DNA from: Procambarus clarkii
Taxonomy: Eukaryota > Arthropoda > Malacostraca > Decapoda > Cambaridae
Reading direction: 5' to 3'
Assembly: GCF_040958095.1 (NCBI RefSeq)
Contig: NC_091230.1
Coordinates: 10,449,338 to 10,513,337, forward strand
Length of the DNA stretch: 64,000 bases
Part shown: piece after piece, positions 8,720-21,060 of the stretch
How the letters are laid out: each line of letters opens with the position of its first letter
How positions within the stretch are numbered: the first letter of the stretch is position 1
Translations under genes and position numbers: made by a program
The notes under the pieces: generated by a model
What the model saw: only the letters and a program-made list of their open reading frames with translations
Told to the model about the DNA's origin: nothing
Database searches by the model: none

Positions 8720-10850
8720 GGAGGTGAAGGTGGAGGTAGGTCAGGGAGGTGAAGGTGGAGGTAGGTCAGGGAGGTGAAGGTAGAGGTAGGTCAGGGAGGT
8801 GAAGGTGGAGGTAGGTCAGGGAGGTGAAGGTAGAGGTAGGCCAGGGAGGTGAAGGTGGAGGTAGGTCAGGGAGGTGAAGGTGGAGGTAGGTCAGGGAGGT
8901 GAAGGTAGAGGTAGGCCAGGGAGGTGAAGGTGGAGGTAGGTCAGGGAGGTGAAGGTGGAGGTAGGTCAGGGAGGTGAAGGTAGAGGTAGGCCAGGGAGGT
9001 GAAGGTGGAGGTAGGTCAGGGAGGTGAAGGTGGAGGTAGGTCAGTGAGGTGAAGGTAGAGGTAGGTCAGGGAGGTGAAGGTAGAAGTAGGTCAGGGAGGT
9101 GAAGGTGGAGGTAGGTCAGGGAGGTGAAGGTGGAGGTAGGTCAGGGACGTGAAGGTGGAGGTAGGTCAGGGAGGTGAAGGTGGAGGTAGGTCAGGGAGGT
9201 GAAGGTGGAGGTAGGTCAGGGAGGTGAAGGTAGAGGTAGGTCAGGTATGTGAAGGTAGAGGTAGGCCAGGGAGGTGAAGGTGGAGGTAGGTCAGGGAGGT
9301 GAAGGTGGAGGTAGGCCAGGGAGGTGAAGGTGGAGGTAGGCCAGGGAGGTGAAGGTGGAGGTAGGCCAGGGAGGTGAAGGTAGAGGTAGGTCAGGGAGGT
9401 GAAGGTAGAGGTAGGTCAGGGAGGTGAAGGTGGAGGTAGGTCAGGTATGTGAAGGTAGAGGTAGGTCAGGGAGGTGAAGGTGGAGGTAGGTCAGGGAGGT
9501 GAAGGTAGAGGTAGGTCAGGGAGGTGAAGGTGGAGGTAGGCCAGGGAGGTGAAGGTGGTGGTAGGTCAGGGAGGTGAAGGTGGAAGTAGGCCAGGGAGGT
9601 GAAGGTGGAGGTAGGTCAGGGAGGTGAAGGTAGAGGTAGGTCAGGGAGGTGAAGGCGGAGGTAGGTCAGGGAGGTGAAGGTAGAGGTAGGTCAGGGAGGT
9701 GAAGGTGGAGGTAGGTCAGGGAGGTGAAGGTAGAGGTAGGTCAGGGAGGTGAAGGTGGAGGTAGGTCAGGGAGGTGAAGGTGGAGGTAGGTCAGGGAGGT
9801 GAAGGAAGAAGTAGGTCAGGGAGGTGAAGGTGGAGGTAGGTCAGGGAGGTGAAGGTAGAGGTAGGTCAGGGAGGTGAAGGTAGAAGTAGGTCAGGGAGGT
9901 GAAGGTGGAGGTAGGTCAGGGAGGTGAAGGTAGAGGTAGGTCAGGGAGGTGAAGGTGGAGGTAGGTCAGGGAGGTGAAGGTGGAGGTAGGTCAGGGAGGT
10001 GAAGGTGGAGGTAGGTCAGGGAGGTGAAGGTGGAGGTAGGTCAGGGAGGTGAAGGTAGAAGTAGGTCAGGGAGGTGAAGGTGGAGGTAGGTCAGGGAGGT
10101 GAAGGTAGAGGTAGGTCAGGGAGGTGAAGGTAGAAGTAGGTCAGGGAGGTGAAGGTAGAGGTAGGTTAGGGAGGTGAAGGTAGAAGTAGGTCAGGGAGGT
10201 GAAGGTGGAGGTAGGTCAGGGAGGTGAAGGTAGAAGTAGGTCAGGGAGGTGAAGGTGGAGGTAGGTCAGGGAGGTGAAGGTAGAGGTAGGTCAGGGAGGT
10301 GTAGGTGGAGGTAGGTCAGGGAGGTGAAGGTGGAGGTAGGTCAGGGAGGTGAAGGTGGAGGTAGGTCAGGGAGGTGAAGGTGGAGGTAGGTCAGGGAGGT
10401 GAAGGTAGAAGTAGGTCAGGGAGGTGAAGGTGGAGGTAGGTCAGGGAGGTGAAGGTAGAGGTAGGTCAGGGAGGTGAAGGTGGAGGTAGGTCAGGGAGGT
10501 GAAGGTGGAGGTAGGTCAGGGAGGTGAAGGTGGAGGTAGGTCAGGGAGGTGAAGGTGGAGGTAGGTCAGGGAGGTGAAGGTGGAGGTAAGGCAGGGAGGT
10601 GAAGGTGGAGGTAGGTCAGGGAGGTGAAGGTGGAGGTAGGTCAGGGAGGTGAAGGTGGAGGTAGGCCAGGGAGGTGAAGGTGGAGGTAGGTCAGGGAGGT
10701 GAAGGTGGAGGTAGGCCAGGGAGGTGAAGGTGGAGGTAGGTCAGGGAGGTGAAGGTGGAGGTAGGTCAGGGAGGTGAAGGTGGAGGTAGGTCAGGGAGGT
10801 GAAGGTAGAGGTAGGTCAGGTATGTGAAGGTAGAGGCAGGTCAGTTAGGT
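8712..10850 (+). repeat. 25-bp G-rich minisatellite, about 85 copies
   Basis: Units of 25 bp read GTAGGTCAGGGAGGTGAAGG followed by TGGAG or TAGAG. Variation is mostly T/C in GTAGGYCAGG and G/A in the last pentamer. The plus strand is purine-rich with regular GG/GGG runs. The array begins within the 3' LTR sequence and ends in degraded units near 10850. It contains no gene. Confidence 0.97.
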
Positions 10851-11290
10851 GAAAACAGGACGTGGTCAAGGAGGTGGAGGTGAATAGTCTAAGATGACTA
10901 TTCACCTCTAAGATGTTGAATGTATTCCTTATCACCGAAATGGACGTTACTTCTCTCATTATTGCAGTTAAGTACAGGTCACAGAGCTTTGATCAATGTC
11001 ACATCTTCTCACTGAGTGTCCATCTTCTGTGTTCCGTTGAAGAGTATTCTCAGTTTTCTCTTTGACTGGCAGCTTCTGCGCGTATACTTCTTCCAGGTCT
11101 CCCTTCACCTCTATACAAGAGATATTAATTATTTCTAGGATTAGGTATTTGTATTAGTGAGGATGATGTGTTGAGAGGCATCTGTTGTGACCACCAAGTT
11201 ATATCACATATTGACAAGTAAGGCTGTACTAAATCTTAATCACCAGATCCAGTCAGGGAGCAAAGGCAACCGTCGAATGAAGCAGTATCA
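10851..11290. other. Unassigned spacer with a perfect 13-bp hairpin
   Basis: No coding or element signal is seen. The only structure is a perfect inverted repeat GAGGTGAATAGTC / GACTATTCACCTC at 10877-10889 and 10896-10908 with a 6-base loop. Confidence 0.6.
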
Positions 11291-11706
11291 TCAGCAACAG
11301 CAGGAGCAGTAATACCAATAGCAGCTACAACAGCAGTAGTAGCAACAGGAGCAACAGCAGGAGCAGCAGCAGCACCAGCAGGAGCAGCAGCACCAGCAGG
11401 AGCAGCAGCACCAGCAGGAGCAGCAGCACCGCAGGAGCAGCAGCAGCACCAGCAGGAGGAGCAGCAGCACCAGCAGGAGCAGCAGCACCAGCAGGAGCAG
11501 CAGCACCAGCAGGAGCAGCAGCAGCACCAGCAGGAGGAGCAGCAGCACCAGCAGGAGCAGCAGCACTAGCAGGAGCAGCAGCAACACCAGCAGGAGGAGC
11601 AGCAGCACCAGCAGGAGGAGCAGCAGCACCAGCAGAAGCAGCAGCACCAGCAGGAGCAGCAGCAGCACCGGCAGGAGGTGCAGCAGCACCAGCAGGAGCA
11701 GCAGCA
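11291..11706 (+). repeat. CAG/GGA-rich 18-bp minisatellite
   Basis: Units of the type CACCAGCAGGAGCAGCAG repeat with small indels of whole triplets. Because the period is a multiple of three, all six frames stay open for long stretches (leucine-, alanine/proline- or glutamine-rich), but there is no start context, splice site or homology to support a protein. Confidence 0.95.
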
Positions 11707-11834
11707 ATATGAAGAAGACTATAACAGTGATGATAGTGCTGGTGATGGGTCACAGCGGTGAGTCTTCTATTGTCACCCAATCAGCTTCACCTCACACGGC
11801 GCCTGGCACTGGCGCGGGTGGGACTGCTAGTATA
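11707..11834. other. Short unique spacer between two arrays
   Basis: About 130 bp of non-repetitive sequence separates the 18-bp and 10-bp arrays. No gene or element was recognised. Confidence 0.6.
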
Positions 11835-14800
11835 TACCCCAGCCCCACCCAGCACCACCCAGCACCACCCAGCACCACCCAGCCCCATCCAGCACCACCC
11901 AACACCACCCAGCCCCACCCAACACCACCCAACACCTCCCACCACCAACACCCAAAACCACCCAGCACCACCCAGCCACACCCAGCACCACCAGGCCCCA
12001 TCCAGCAACACCCAGCACCACCCAGCACCACCCAGCCCCACCCAGCACCACCCAGCACCGCCCAGCACCACCCAGCCCCACCCAGAACCACCCAGCACCA
12101 CCCAGCTCTACCCAGCCCCACCCAGCCCCACCAAGCACCACCCAGCACCACCCAGCCCCAACCAGAACCACCTGGCCCTACCCAACACCACCCAGCCCCA
12201 CCCAGCACCACCCAGCCCCACCCAGCACCACCCAGCCCCACCCAGCACCACCCAGACCCACCCACCACCACCCAGCACCGCCCAGCACCACCCAGCCCCA
12301 CCCAGAACCACCCAACATCTCCCACCACCACCCAGCACTACCCAGCACCACCCAGCACCACCCAGCACCACCCAGCCCTACCCAGTACCACCCAGCCCCA
12401 CCAAGCACCACCCAGCCCCACCCAGAACCACCTAGCCATACCCAACACCACCCAGCCCCACCCAGCACCACCCAGCCCAACCCAGCTCCACCCAGCAACA
12501 CCCAGCACCACCCAGCCCTACCCAAAACCACCCAGCACCACCCTGCCACAACCAGCACCATCCAGCTCCGCCCAGCACCACCCACCACCACCCAGCACGG
12601 CCCAGCACCACCCAGCCCCACCCAGAACCACTCAACATCTCCCACCACCACCCTGCACAACCCAGAAGCACCCATCACCACCCAGCCCCACCCAGCACCT
12701 CCCAGCCCCACCCAGCACCACCCAGCACCACCCAGCCACACCCAGACACACCCAGCACCAGCCAGCTCCACCCACCACCACCCACCACCACCCACCACCA
12801 CCCAGAACCACCCAGAACCACATAACATCTCCCACCACCACCCTGCACCACCCAACACCACCCAGCCCCACCCAGAACCACCCAACATCTCCCAGCACCA
12901 CCCAGCACCACCCTGCACCACAAAGCCACAACCAGAACTACCCAGCCTTACCCAGCACAACCTAGAACCACCCAGCACCACCCAGCCCTACCCAGCTCTA
13001 CCCAGCCCCACCAAGCACCACCCAGTAAAACCTAGCAACACCCAAAACCACCTAGCCCCACCCAGCACCACCCAGACCCACCCAGCACCACCCAGCCCCA
13101 CCCAGCACCACTCAGCCCCACCCAGCACCACCCAGCCCCACCCAACACCACCCAGACCCACCCAGCCCCACCCAGCCCTATCCACCACCACCCAGCACCA
13201 CCCAGCACCAACCAGCCACACCCAGCACCAACCAGAACTACCCAGCCTTATCCAGCACAACCCAGCACCACCCAGCCCCACCCAGCCCTACCCAGCTCTA
13301 CCCAGCCCCACCAAGCACCACCCAGTACCACCCAGCCCTATCCACCACGACCCAGCCCCACCCAGCACCACCCTGCACCACCCAGCCCCAACCAGAACTA
13401 CCCAGCCTTACCCAGCACAACCCAGCACCACCCAGCACCACCCAGCCCTACCCAGCTCTACCCAGCCCCACCAAGCACCACCCAGTACCACCTAGCCCCA
13501 CCCAAAACCACCTAGCCCTACCCAACACCACCCAGCCCCACCCAGCACCACCTGCACCACCCAGCCCTACCCAGCACCACCCAGCCCTACCCAACACCTC
13601 CTAGCACCAACCAGCACCACCCAGCCACAACCAACACCATCCAGCTCCGCCCAGCACCACCCACCACCACCCAGCACCGCCCAGCACCACCCAGCCCCAC
13701 CCAGAACCACCCAACATCTCCCACCACCACCCTGCACCACCCAGAAGCACCCAGCACCACCCAACACCACCCAACATCTCCCACCACCATCCAGCACTAC
13801 CTTGCACCACCCAGCCCCACCCAGAAGCACCCAGCACCACCCAGCCCCACTCAGAACCACCCAGCCCTACCCAGCACCACCCAGCACCACCCACCACCAC
13901 CCAACCCCACCCAGTCCCACCAAGCACCACCTAGCACCGCCCAGAACCACCCAGCCCTATTCAACACCACCCAGCCCTATTCAACACCACCCAGCCCCAC
14001 CCAGCACCACACAGACCCACCCAGCACCACCCAGCCCCACCCAGCACCACCCAGCCCCACCCAGCACCACCCAGCCCCACCCAGCACCACCCAGCCCCTC
14101 CCACCACCCAGCACCACCCAGCACCACCTAGCCACACCCAGCACCACCCACCCCACCCAGCACCACCCAGATCCCAGAACCACATAACATCTCCCAGCAC
14201 CACCCAGCACCACCCAATACCACCCAGCCCCACCCCGAACCACCCAACACAACCCAGCCCCACCCAGCCCCACCCAGCCCCACCCAGAACCACCCAGCCC
14301 TACCCAGCACCATGCAGCACCACCCAGCACCCCTCAGCCCCACCCAGCACCACCCAACCCCACCCAGCCCCACCCAGAACCACCCAGCCCTACCCAGCAC
14401 CATGCAGCACCACCCAGCACCCCCCAGCCCTACCCAACCCCACCCAGCACCACCCAGTCTTACCCAGCACCACCCTGCCTTACCCAGCACCTCCCAGTCC
14501 CACCAGCAGACTCAGCCCCACCCAGCCCTACCCAGCCCTACCCAGCACCACCCAGCATCACCCAGCATCACCCAGCACCACCCACCACCACCTAGCACCA
14601 CCCAGCACCACCCAGCACCACCCAGCCACATCCAGAACCAACCAGCACACCCCAGCCCCACCCAGCACTACCCAGCCCCACCTAGCCCTACCCAGCACCA
14701 TGCAGCACCACCCAGCACCACACAGACCCACCCAGCACCTCCCAGCACCACCCAGCACGACCAAGCCCTAACCAATACCACCCAGCCCCACCCAGCACCA

Positions 14801-17800
14801 CCCAGCCCCACCCAGCACCACCCAGCACAACCCAGCACCACCCAGCCCCACCCACCACCACCCACCACCACCCAGCACCACCTAGCCCCACCCAAACCAG
14901 CCCAACACCTCCCACCCCCACCCACCACCACCCAGCACCTCCCAACCCCACCCAGAACCGCCCAACCCTATTCAACTCCACCCAGCACCAACCAGCACCA
15001 CCCAGCCACACCCAGCACCACCCAGCTCCGCCCAGCACCACCCAGCACCACCCAGCACCGCCCAGAACCACCCAGCCCTACCCAGCACCACCCAGCTCCA
15101 CCAAGCACCACCCAGCACCACCCAGCCTTATTCAACACAACCCAGCCCCACCCAGCACCACCCAGCCCCCCCAGCACCACCCAGCCCCACCCAGAAGAAC
15201 CCAACCCCACCCAGCACCACCCAGCCCCACCGAGCCCCACCCAGCCCCACCCAGCCCTACCCAACACCACCCAGCACCACCCAGCCACACCCAGCACCAG
15301 CCAGCTCAGCCCAGCACAAACCACCACCACCCAGCACCACCCAGAACCACCTAACATCTCCCACCACCACCCAGCACCACCCAACACCACCCAACCCCAC
15401 CCAGAACCACCCAGCCCCACCCAGCACCACCCAGCCCCACCCAGCCCTACCCAACACCACCCAGCACCACCCAGCCACACCCAGCACCAGCCAGCTCAGC
15501 CCAGCACAAACCACCACCACCCAGCACCACCCAGAACCACCTAACATCTCCCACCACCACCCAGCACCACCCAACACCACCCAACCCCACCCAGAACCAC
15601 CCAGCCCCACCCAGCACCACCCAGCCCCACCCAGCACCACCCAGCACAACCCAGCACCACCCAGCCCCACCCACCACCACCCAGCACCACCCAGCTCCGC
15701 CCAGCACCACCCAGCACCACCCAGCACCGCCCAGAACCACCCAGCCCTACCCAGCACCACCCAGCCCCACCAAGCACCACCCAGAACCACCCAGCACCAC
15801 CCAGCCCCACCCAACCCCACCAAGCACCACCCAGCACCACCCAGAACCACCCAGCCTTATTCAACTCAACCCAGCCCCACCCAGCACCGCCCAGCCCCCC
15901 CAGCACCACCCAGCCCCACCCAGAAGAACCCAACCCCACCCAGCACCACCCAGCCCCACCCAGCACCACCCAGCCCCACCCAGCCCCACCCAGCCCTACC
16001 CAACACCACCCAGCACCACCCAGCCACACCCAGCACCAGCCAGCTCAGCCCAGCACAAACCACCACCACCCAGCACCACCCAGAACCACCTAACATCTCC
16101 CACCACCACCCAGCACCACCCAACACCACCCAACCCCACCCAGAACCACCCAGCCCAACCCACCACCACCCAGCACCACCAAGTCCCTCCCAGCATCACC
16201 CACTACCACTCAACACCACCCAGCCCCACCAAGAACCACCAAGCCCCATCAAGCCCCACCCAGAACAACCCAGCACCACCCAGCCCCACCCAGCAGCACC
16301 CTAGCCCGACCCAGCACCACCCAAGCTCCTCCCAGCCCCACCCAAGCCCCATCCAAGCCCCACCCAGCCCCACCTAGCACCACCCAGCACCACCTAACCC
16401 CACCCAGCACCACTTAGCCCCACCCAGCCACACCTCGCACCTCCCAGCTCCACCTAGCACCACCCACCACCCAGCCCCCACCACCCAGAATCACTCAGCC
16501 CCTCCCAGCACCACCCACCACCACCCACCACCACCCAGCACCACCCGCCACCACCCAGCACAACCCACCACCACCCAGCACCACTAAGCACCACCCAGCA
16601 TCACCCAGCAACACCCACCACCACCCACCACAACCCAGAACCACCCACCACAACCCAGAACCACCCACCACCACCTAGGACATCCGAGCACCACCCGGCA
16701 CCGCCCAGCAGCACACAGCACCACCTCCCACCTCCCACCACCACCCAGCAACATCCAACACCACCCATCACCATCCATTACCACCTGGCACCGCCCAACA
16801 TCACACAGCACCATCCAGCACCACCCAGCACCATTCAGCACCACCCAGCACCGCCCAGAACCACACAGCACCATCCATCACCACCCGGCACCGCCCAGCA
16901 CCACACAGCACCACCCATCACCATCCATCATCACCCAACACCATCCAGCATCATCCAGTACCACCAAGCACCACTCTGCACCACCTAGCACCACCCAGCA
17001 CTACCCATCACCATCCATCACCCCCCAGCACCACTCAGCACCACCCAGCACCACCGAACACCACCAAGCATCACCCAGCACCACCCAGCCCCACTCAGCA
17101 CCACCCAGCACCACCAAGCACCACCCAACACCACCAATCACCATCCATCACCCACCAGCACCACCCAGCACCACTCAGCACCACCAAGAACCACCATGCA
17201 CCACCCAGCCATATCCAACACCATCCAGCACAACCCAGCCCCACCCAGCACTACCCAGCCCCACCCAGAACCACCCAGCCTTACCCAGCACCATGCAGCA
17301 CCACCCAGCACCACTCAGCCCTACCCAGCACCACTCAGCCCCACCCAGCACCACCCAGCCCCACCCAGCCCTAACCAACACCACCCAGCTCCACCCAGCA
17401 CCACCCAACCTCACCCAGCCCCACCCAGCCGTACCCAGCACCACTCAGCATCACCCAGCCCTACAAAGCACCACCCAGCACCACCCAGCCCCACCCAGAC
17501 CCACCCAACACCTCACACCCACACCCACCACCACTAAGCACCAAACAGCCCCACCCAGAACCACCCAGCACCACCCAGCCACCCCCACCACAACCCAGCT
17601 CCGTCCAGCACCACCCAGCCCCAACTACTACCACCCAGCCCCACCCAGAACCACCAGGCCCCATCCAGCACCACCTAGCCCCACCCAGCACCACCCAGAA
17701 CCACGCAGCTCTACCCAGCTCCACCCAACACCACCCAGTCCTACCTAGCACCACCCAGCACCACCCAGCACCATCAAGCACCATCCAGCGCCACCCAGCA

Positions 17801-18990
17801 CAACCCAGCCCCACCCAGCAACACTCAGCCCCACCAAGCATCACCCAGCCCTACCCACCACCTCCCAGCACCACCCAGTGCTACCCACCACTACCCAGCC
17901 CCACCCACCACCATCCAGCACCACCCAGCCCCACCCAGAACCACCAAACCCTACCCAGCACCACCCAGCTCCACCCAGCACCACCCAGCCCCTCCCAGCA
18001 CCACCCAACCCCACCCAGAACCACCCATCCCTACCCACCACCACCCACCACCATTAAGCCCCTCCCAGCATCACCCAGCACCACCCAGCCCCACCAAGAA
18101 CCACCAAGCCCCATCCAGCCGCCTCCCAGAACCACCCAGCACCTCCTAGCCCCACCAAGCACCACCCAGCACCACCCAGCACCACCCAGCCCCACCCAGC
18201 ACCACCCTAGCCCGACCCAGCACCACCCAAGCTAATCCCAGCCCTACCCAAGCCCCACCCAGCACCACTTAGCCCCACCCAGCCCCACCTAGCACCGTCC
18301 AGCTCCACCTAGCACCACCCACCACCACCCAGAATCACTCAGCCCCACCCAGCACCACCCACCACCACCCAGCACCACTAAGCATCACCCAGCACCACCC
18401 AGCACAACCCACCACCACCCAGCACCACTAAGCACCACCCAGCATCACCCAGCAACACCCACCACAACCCACCACCAGCTAGGACCACCGAGAACCACCC
18501 ACCACCACCACCCAGCAACACCCACCACCACCCATCACCACCTGGCACCGCCCAACATCACACAGCACCACCCAGCACCATTCAACACCACCCAGCACCC
18601 CCAAGCACCATCTATCACCATCCATCACCACCCGGCACTGCCCAGCACCACACAGCACCACCCATCACCATCCATCATCACCCAACACCATTCAGCATCA
18701 TCAAGCACCACTCAGCACCACCCAGCACCACCCATCACCATCCATCACCCCCCAGCACCACTCAGCACCACCCAGCACCACCCAGCACCACTTAGCACCA
18801 CTCAGCACCACCCAGCACCACCCAGCACCACTCAGCACCACTTAGCACCACCAAGCACCACCCAACACCACCCATCACCATCCATCACCCCCCAGCACCA
18901 CTCAGCACCACCAAGAACCACCATGCACCACCCAGCACCACCCATCACCCCTCCAGCATCACACAGCACCACACAGCACCATCTAGCACC
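11835..18990. repeat. 7.1-kb decamer array, CAGCACCACC / CAGCCCCACC, about 700 copies
   Basis: The plus strand is built from the 10-mers CAGCACCACC and CAGCCCCACC and close variants, kept in an almost unbroken 10-bp register. It is nearly free of G outside the CAG step, so the minus strand has GGG runs every ten bases (GGGTGGTGCT and GGGTGGGGCT), fitting the G-quadruplex rule of four GGG runs with loops up to seven. From about 16500 onward CCACCACC, CCATCACC and CACTCAGCA variants dominate. Blocks are duplicated internally, for example around 15260-15400 and 15435-15600. Long open frames of HHPAPPST type or GWCWVVLGGA type are by-products of the repeat. A 60-bp outlier island of the same repeat is at 19615-19676. 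Confidence 0.97.
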
Positions 18991-19750
18991 TAGTTATGGG
19001 TTAGGATAAAGACAATTGGGGTAAGGAAATTATATAGTTTAGTGAGTCTTATCCACTTCTGAAAAATATGTTGTAAAATGGAGTTCAGAGTCAGGAATAT
19101 AAGGTTCGGTTAAGGAACCGAAATGGTTAAATTGAAATGATGTAGAGAAAATTCCCATTATCAATACATTTTTCCATTAACCCCTTAGGTAGTAGAGGTT
19201 TGGTTGGGGATGGTTGTATTGATGTGAAGAAAAAATATGGCTAAGAATATGATGCAATGTTGAACCAAGCCCCATGTATCTGAGGTTATGTCCATGGCGG
19301 TTATGTTGAAGTACAATCAACACTTCCCTCCCATAAATACGATACATTTGAAGTTGGGTAAAGGAAGGTTAGGTGCAGGGGTGGCTTAGTTGATGGGCAA
19401 AAACAAAACACTTATCCAACAATATAGCTACAATATTGAACATAAATCCAAGTATGATAGGCGAGGGACAGTTAGATTCATATCCCCCAAAAATTACTTT
19501 CTATGAAAATGGATACAATGTTCAACAAAGATCCAAGCAGGTTAGGCACAGTGCGGTTAGGTTTATATACGAAATCAAACAATTTTCTAAGTATATGTCG
19601 TATCAGAGCACACAGCCTCACCCACCACCACCCAGCACCACCCAGCTCCATCCAGAACCACCCAGCCTCACCCAGCCAGAACTCTGAATTTAGGTCCAAG
19701 GTGGTTGAGTCGTGGTAATATGAGTAAAATACCTAGCATCAACACACTTC

Positions 19751-19782
<32 letters not shown>

Positions 19783-20039
19783 TATTAGCAAAATTAGCTT
19801 TAATCCAGGGTGGAATGGGCGTTGGAAGCGGACATTACCAGCTCTAACAGTTAACTCACACTGTGTACGATTTTCTTAGGTACATTTAGTAGAATTTGTT
19901 TTTTTTCGTGGGATAATTTGGATGAATTTAGCAAATGTTGTGTTGTGTAAGGTTAGGTTAGGTCTGGTTTGGTAGAATTGATGAAAGAAAACACATCAGG
20001 ATATTGGAAATAGCTAGATGGACACAGTACCAGCTCTAT
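18991..20039. other. AT-rich unique sequence, no gene found
   Basis: I see no coding potential. It contains a small island of the decamer repeat (19615-19676) and a (TAA)n microsatellite at about 19749-19782. Confidence 0.6.
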
Positions 20040-20865
20040 GAAATGGTCTTGGGAACTAAGTATGTTATGTCAAGACTGGATGTCGGATATTGGAAATATA
20101 CATTGCATTTAGATGGAATAGGTGAAAACTTGGGGTAAAATGTAATTTGACTGTGCTATGATACAAAACATTATGGGTATATTTGATGGACATTGGCTCA
20201 AATTAGGTTAAATTTAGGTGGGACAGTATAAATTTTCCAGACTTTAATCATATCTAGCTTTGGATATGCTAGGCCAGGATGGGTAAGGTGGTGAGAGTAG
20301 GATGGAACAGGTAAAATGTGGGAAAAAATGGGCTTTGGCTGAACTATGATACAAAAAATTTGGGTATATTTGGTGGAAATTGGCTTAAATTAGGTGGGAA
20401 TAGCTTAAATTTTCCCTAACTTTAATGAAATCTAGCTTCGGATATGCCAGGTCAGGTTAGGTAAGGTGGTGTATTGGGTAGGTTGGAATAGGTTAAAATG
20501 TGGGTACAAATGGGCATTTGCTGTGCTATGTTACAAAATATTTGGGTATATTTGGTGGAAATTGGCTTAAAATAGGTTAAATTTAGGAAAGACAGCATAA
20601 ATTTTGCCAACTTTAATCAAATCTAGCTTTGAATATGCTAGATCAGATTAGGTAAGGTCGTGTAGGATAGGTTGGAATAGGTGAAAATGTGGGTAAAAAT
20701 GGGCTTTGGCCGTGCTATGATGCAAAGCATTTGGATATATTTGGTGGAAATTGGCTTAAATTAGGTTGAATTTAGGTGGGACTAGCTTAAATTTTGCCAA
20801 CTTTAATTAAATCTAGCTTTGGATATGTTAGGTCAGGTTAGGTGAGGTTGTGTAGGGTAGGATAT
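20040..20865 (+). repeat. Degenerate tandem satellite, period about 180-190 bp, 4-5 copies
   Basis: A block with landmarks TTTGGTGGAAATTGGCTTAAA, AACTTTAATCAAATCTAGC, GGATATGCTAGGTCAGGTTAGG and AATGGGCTTTGGC recurs. The GRATATG landmark is at 20262, 20440, 20631 and 20821, giving spacings of 178, 191 and 190. Copies differ by many substitutions and small indels. The period is near nucleosome length. Confidence 0.85.
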
Positions 20866-21055
20866 ATAATATCTTAGGGGTAATGAACTAGCATGTTCAT
20901 TAAATAGTGTAAATTTACCTATTTGGGGGTTCGAGCTATAGCTGCCTCATGTAATGTATGGGCAGAGGTGATATAGGCTTGCATGTAAGGTTATGGGATA
21001 CTCATATTTAGTTAGTTTAGCTTTTGCTAGGTTGAATTTGGTTAAATTTTTGTTG
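20866..21055. other. Short unique stretch before the solo LTR
   Basis: AT-rich, with no coding or repeat signal recognised. Confidence 0.5.
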
Positions 21056-21060
21056 TATAA

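Noticed and set aside
11709..18044. Very long proline/histidine-rich or glycine/tryptophan-rich open frames
   Set aside because: They follow from a 10-bp unit without stop codons, occur on both strands and in several frames at once, and have no splice or start context.
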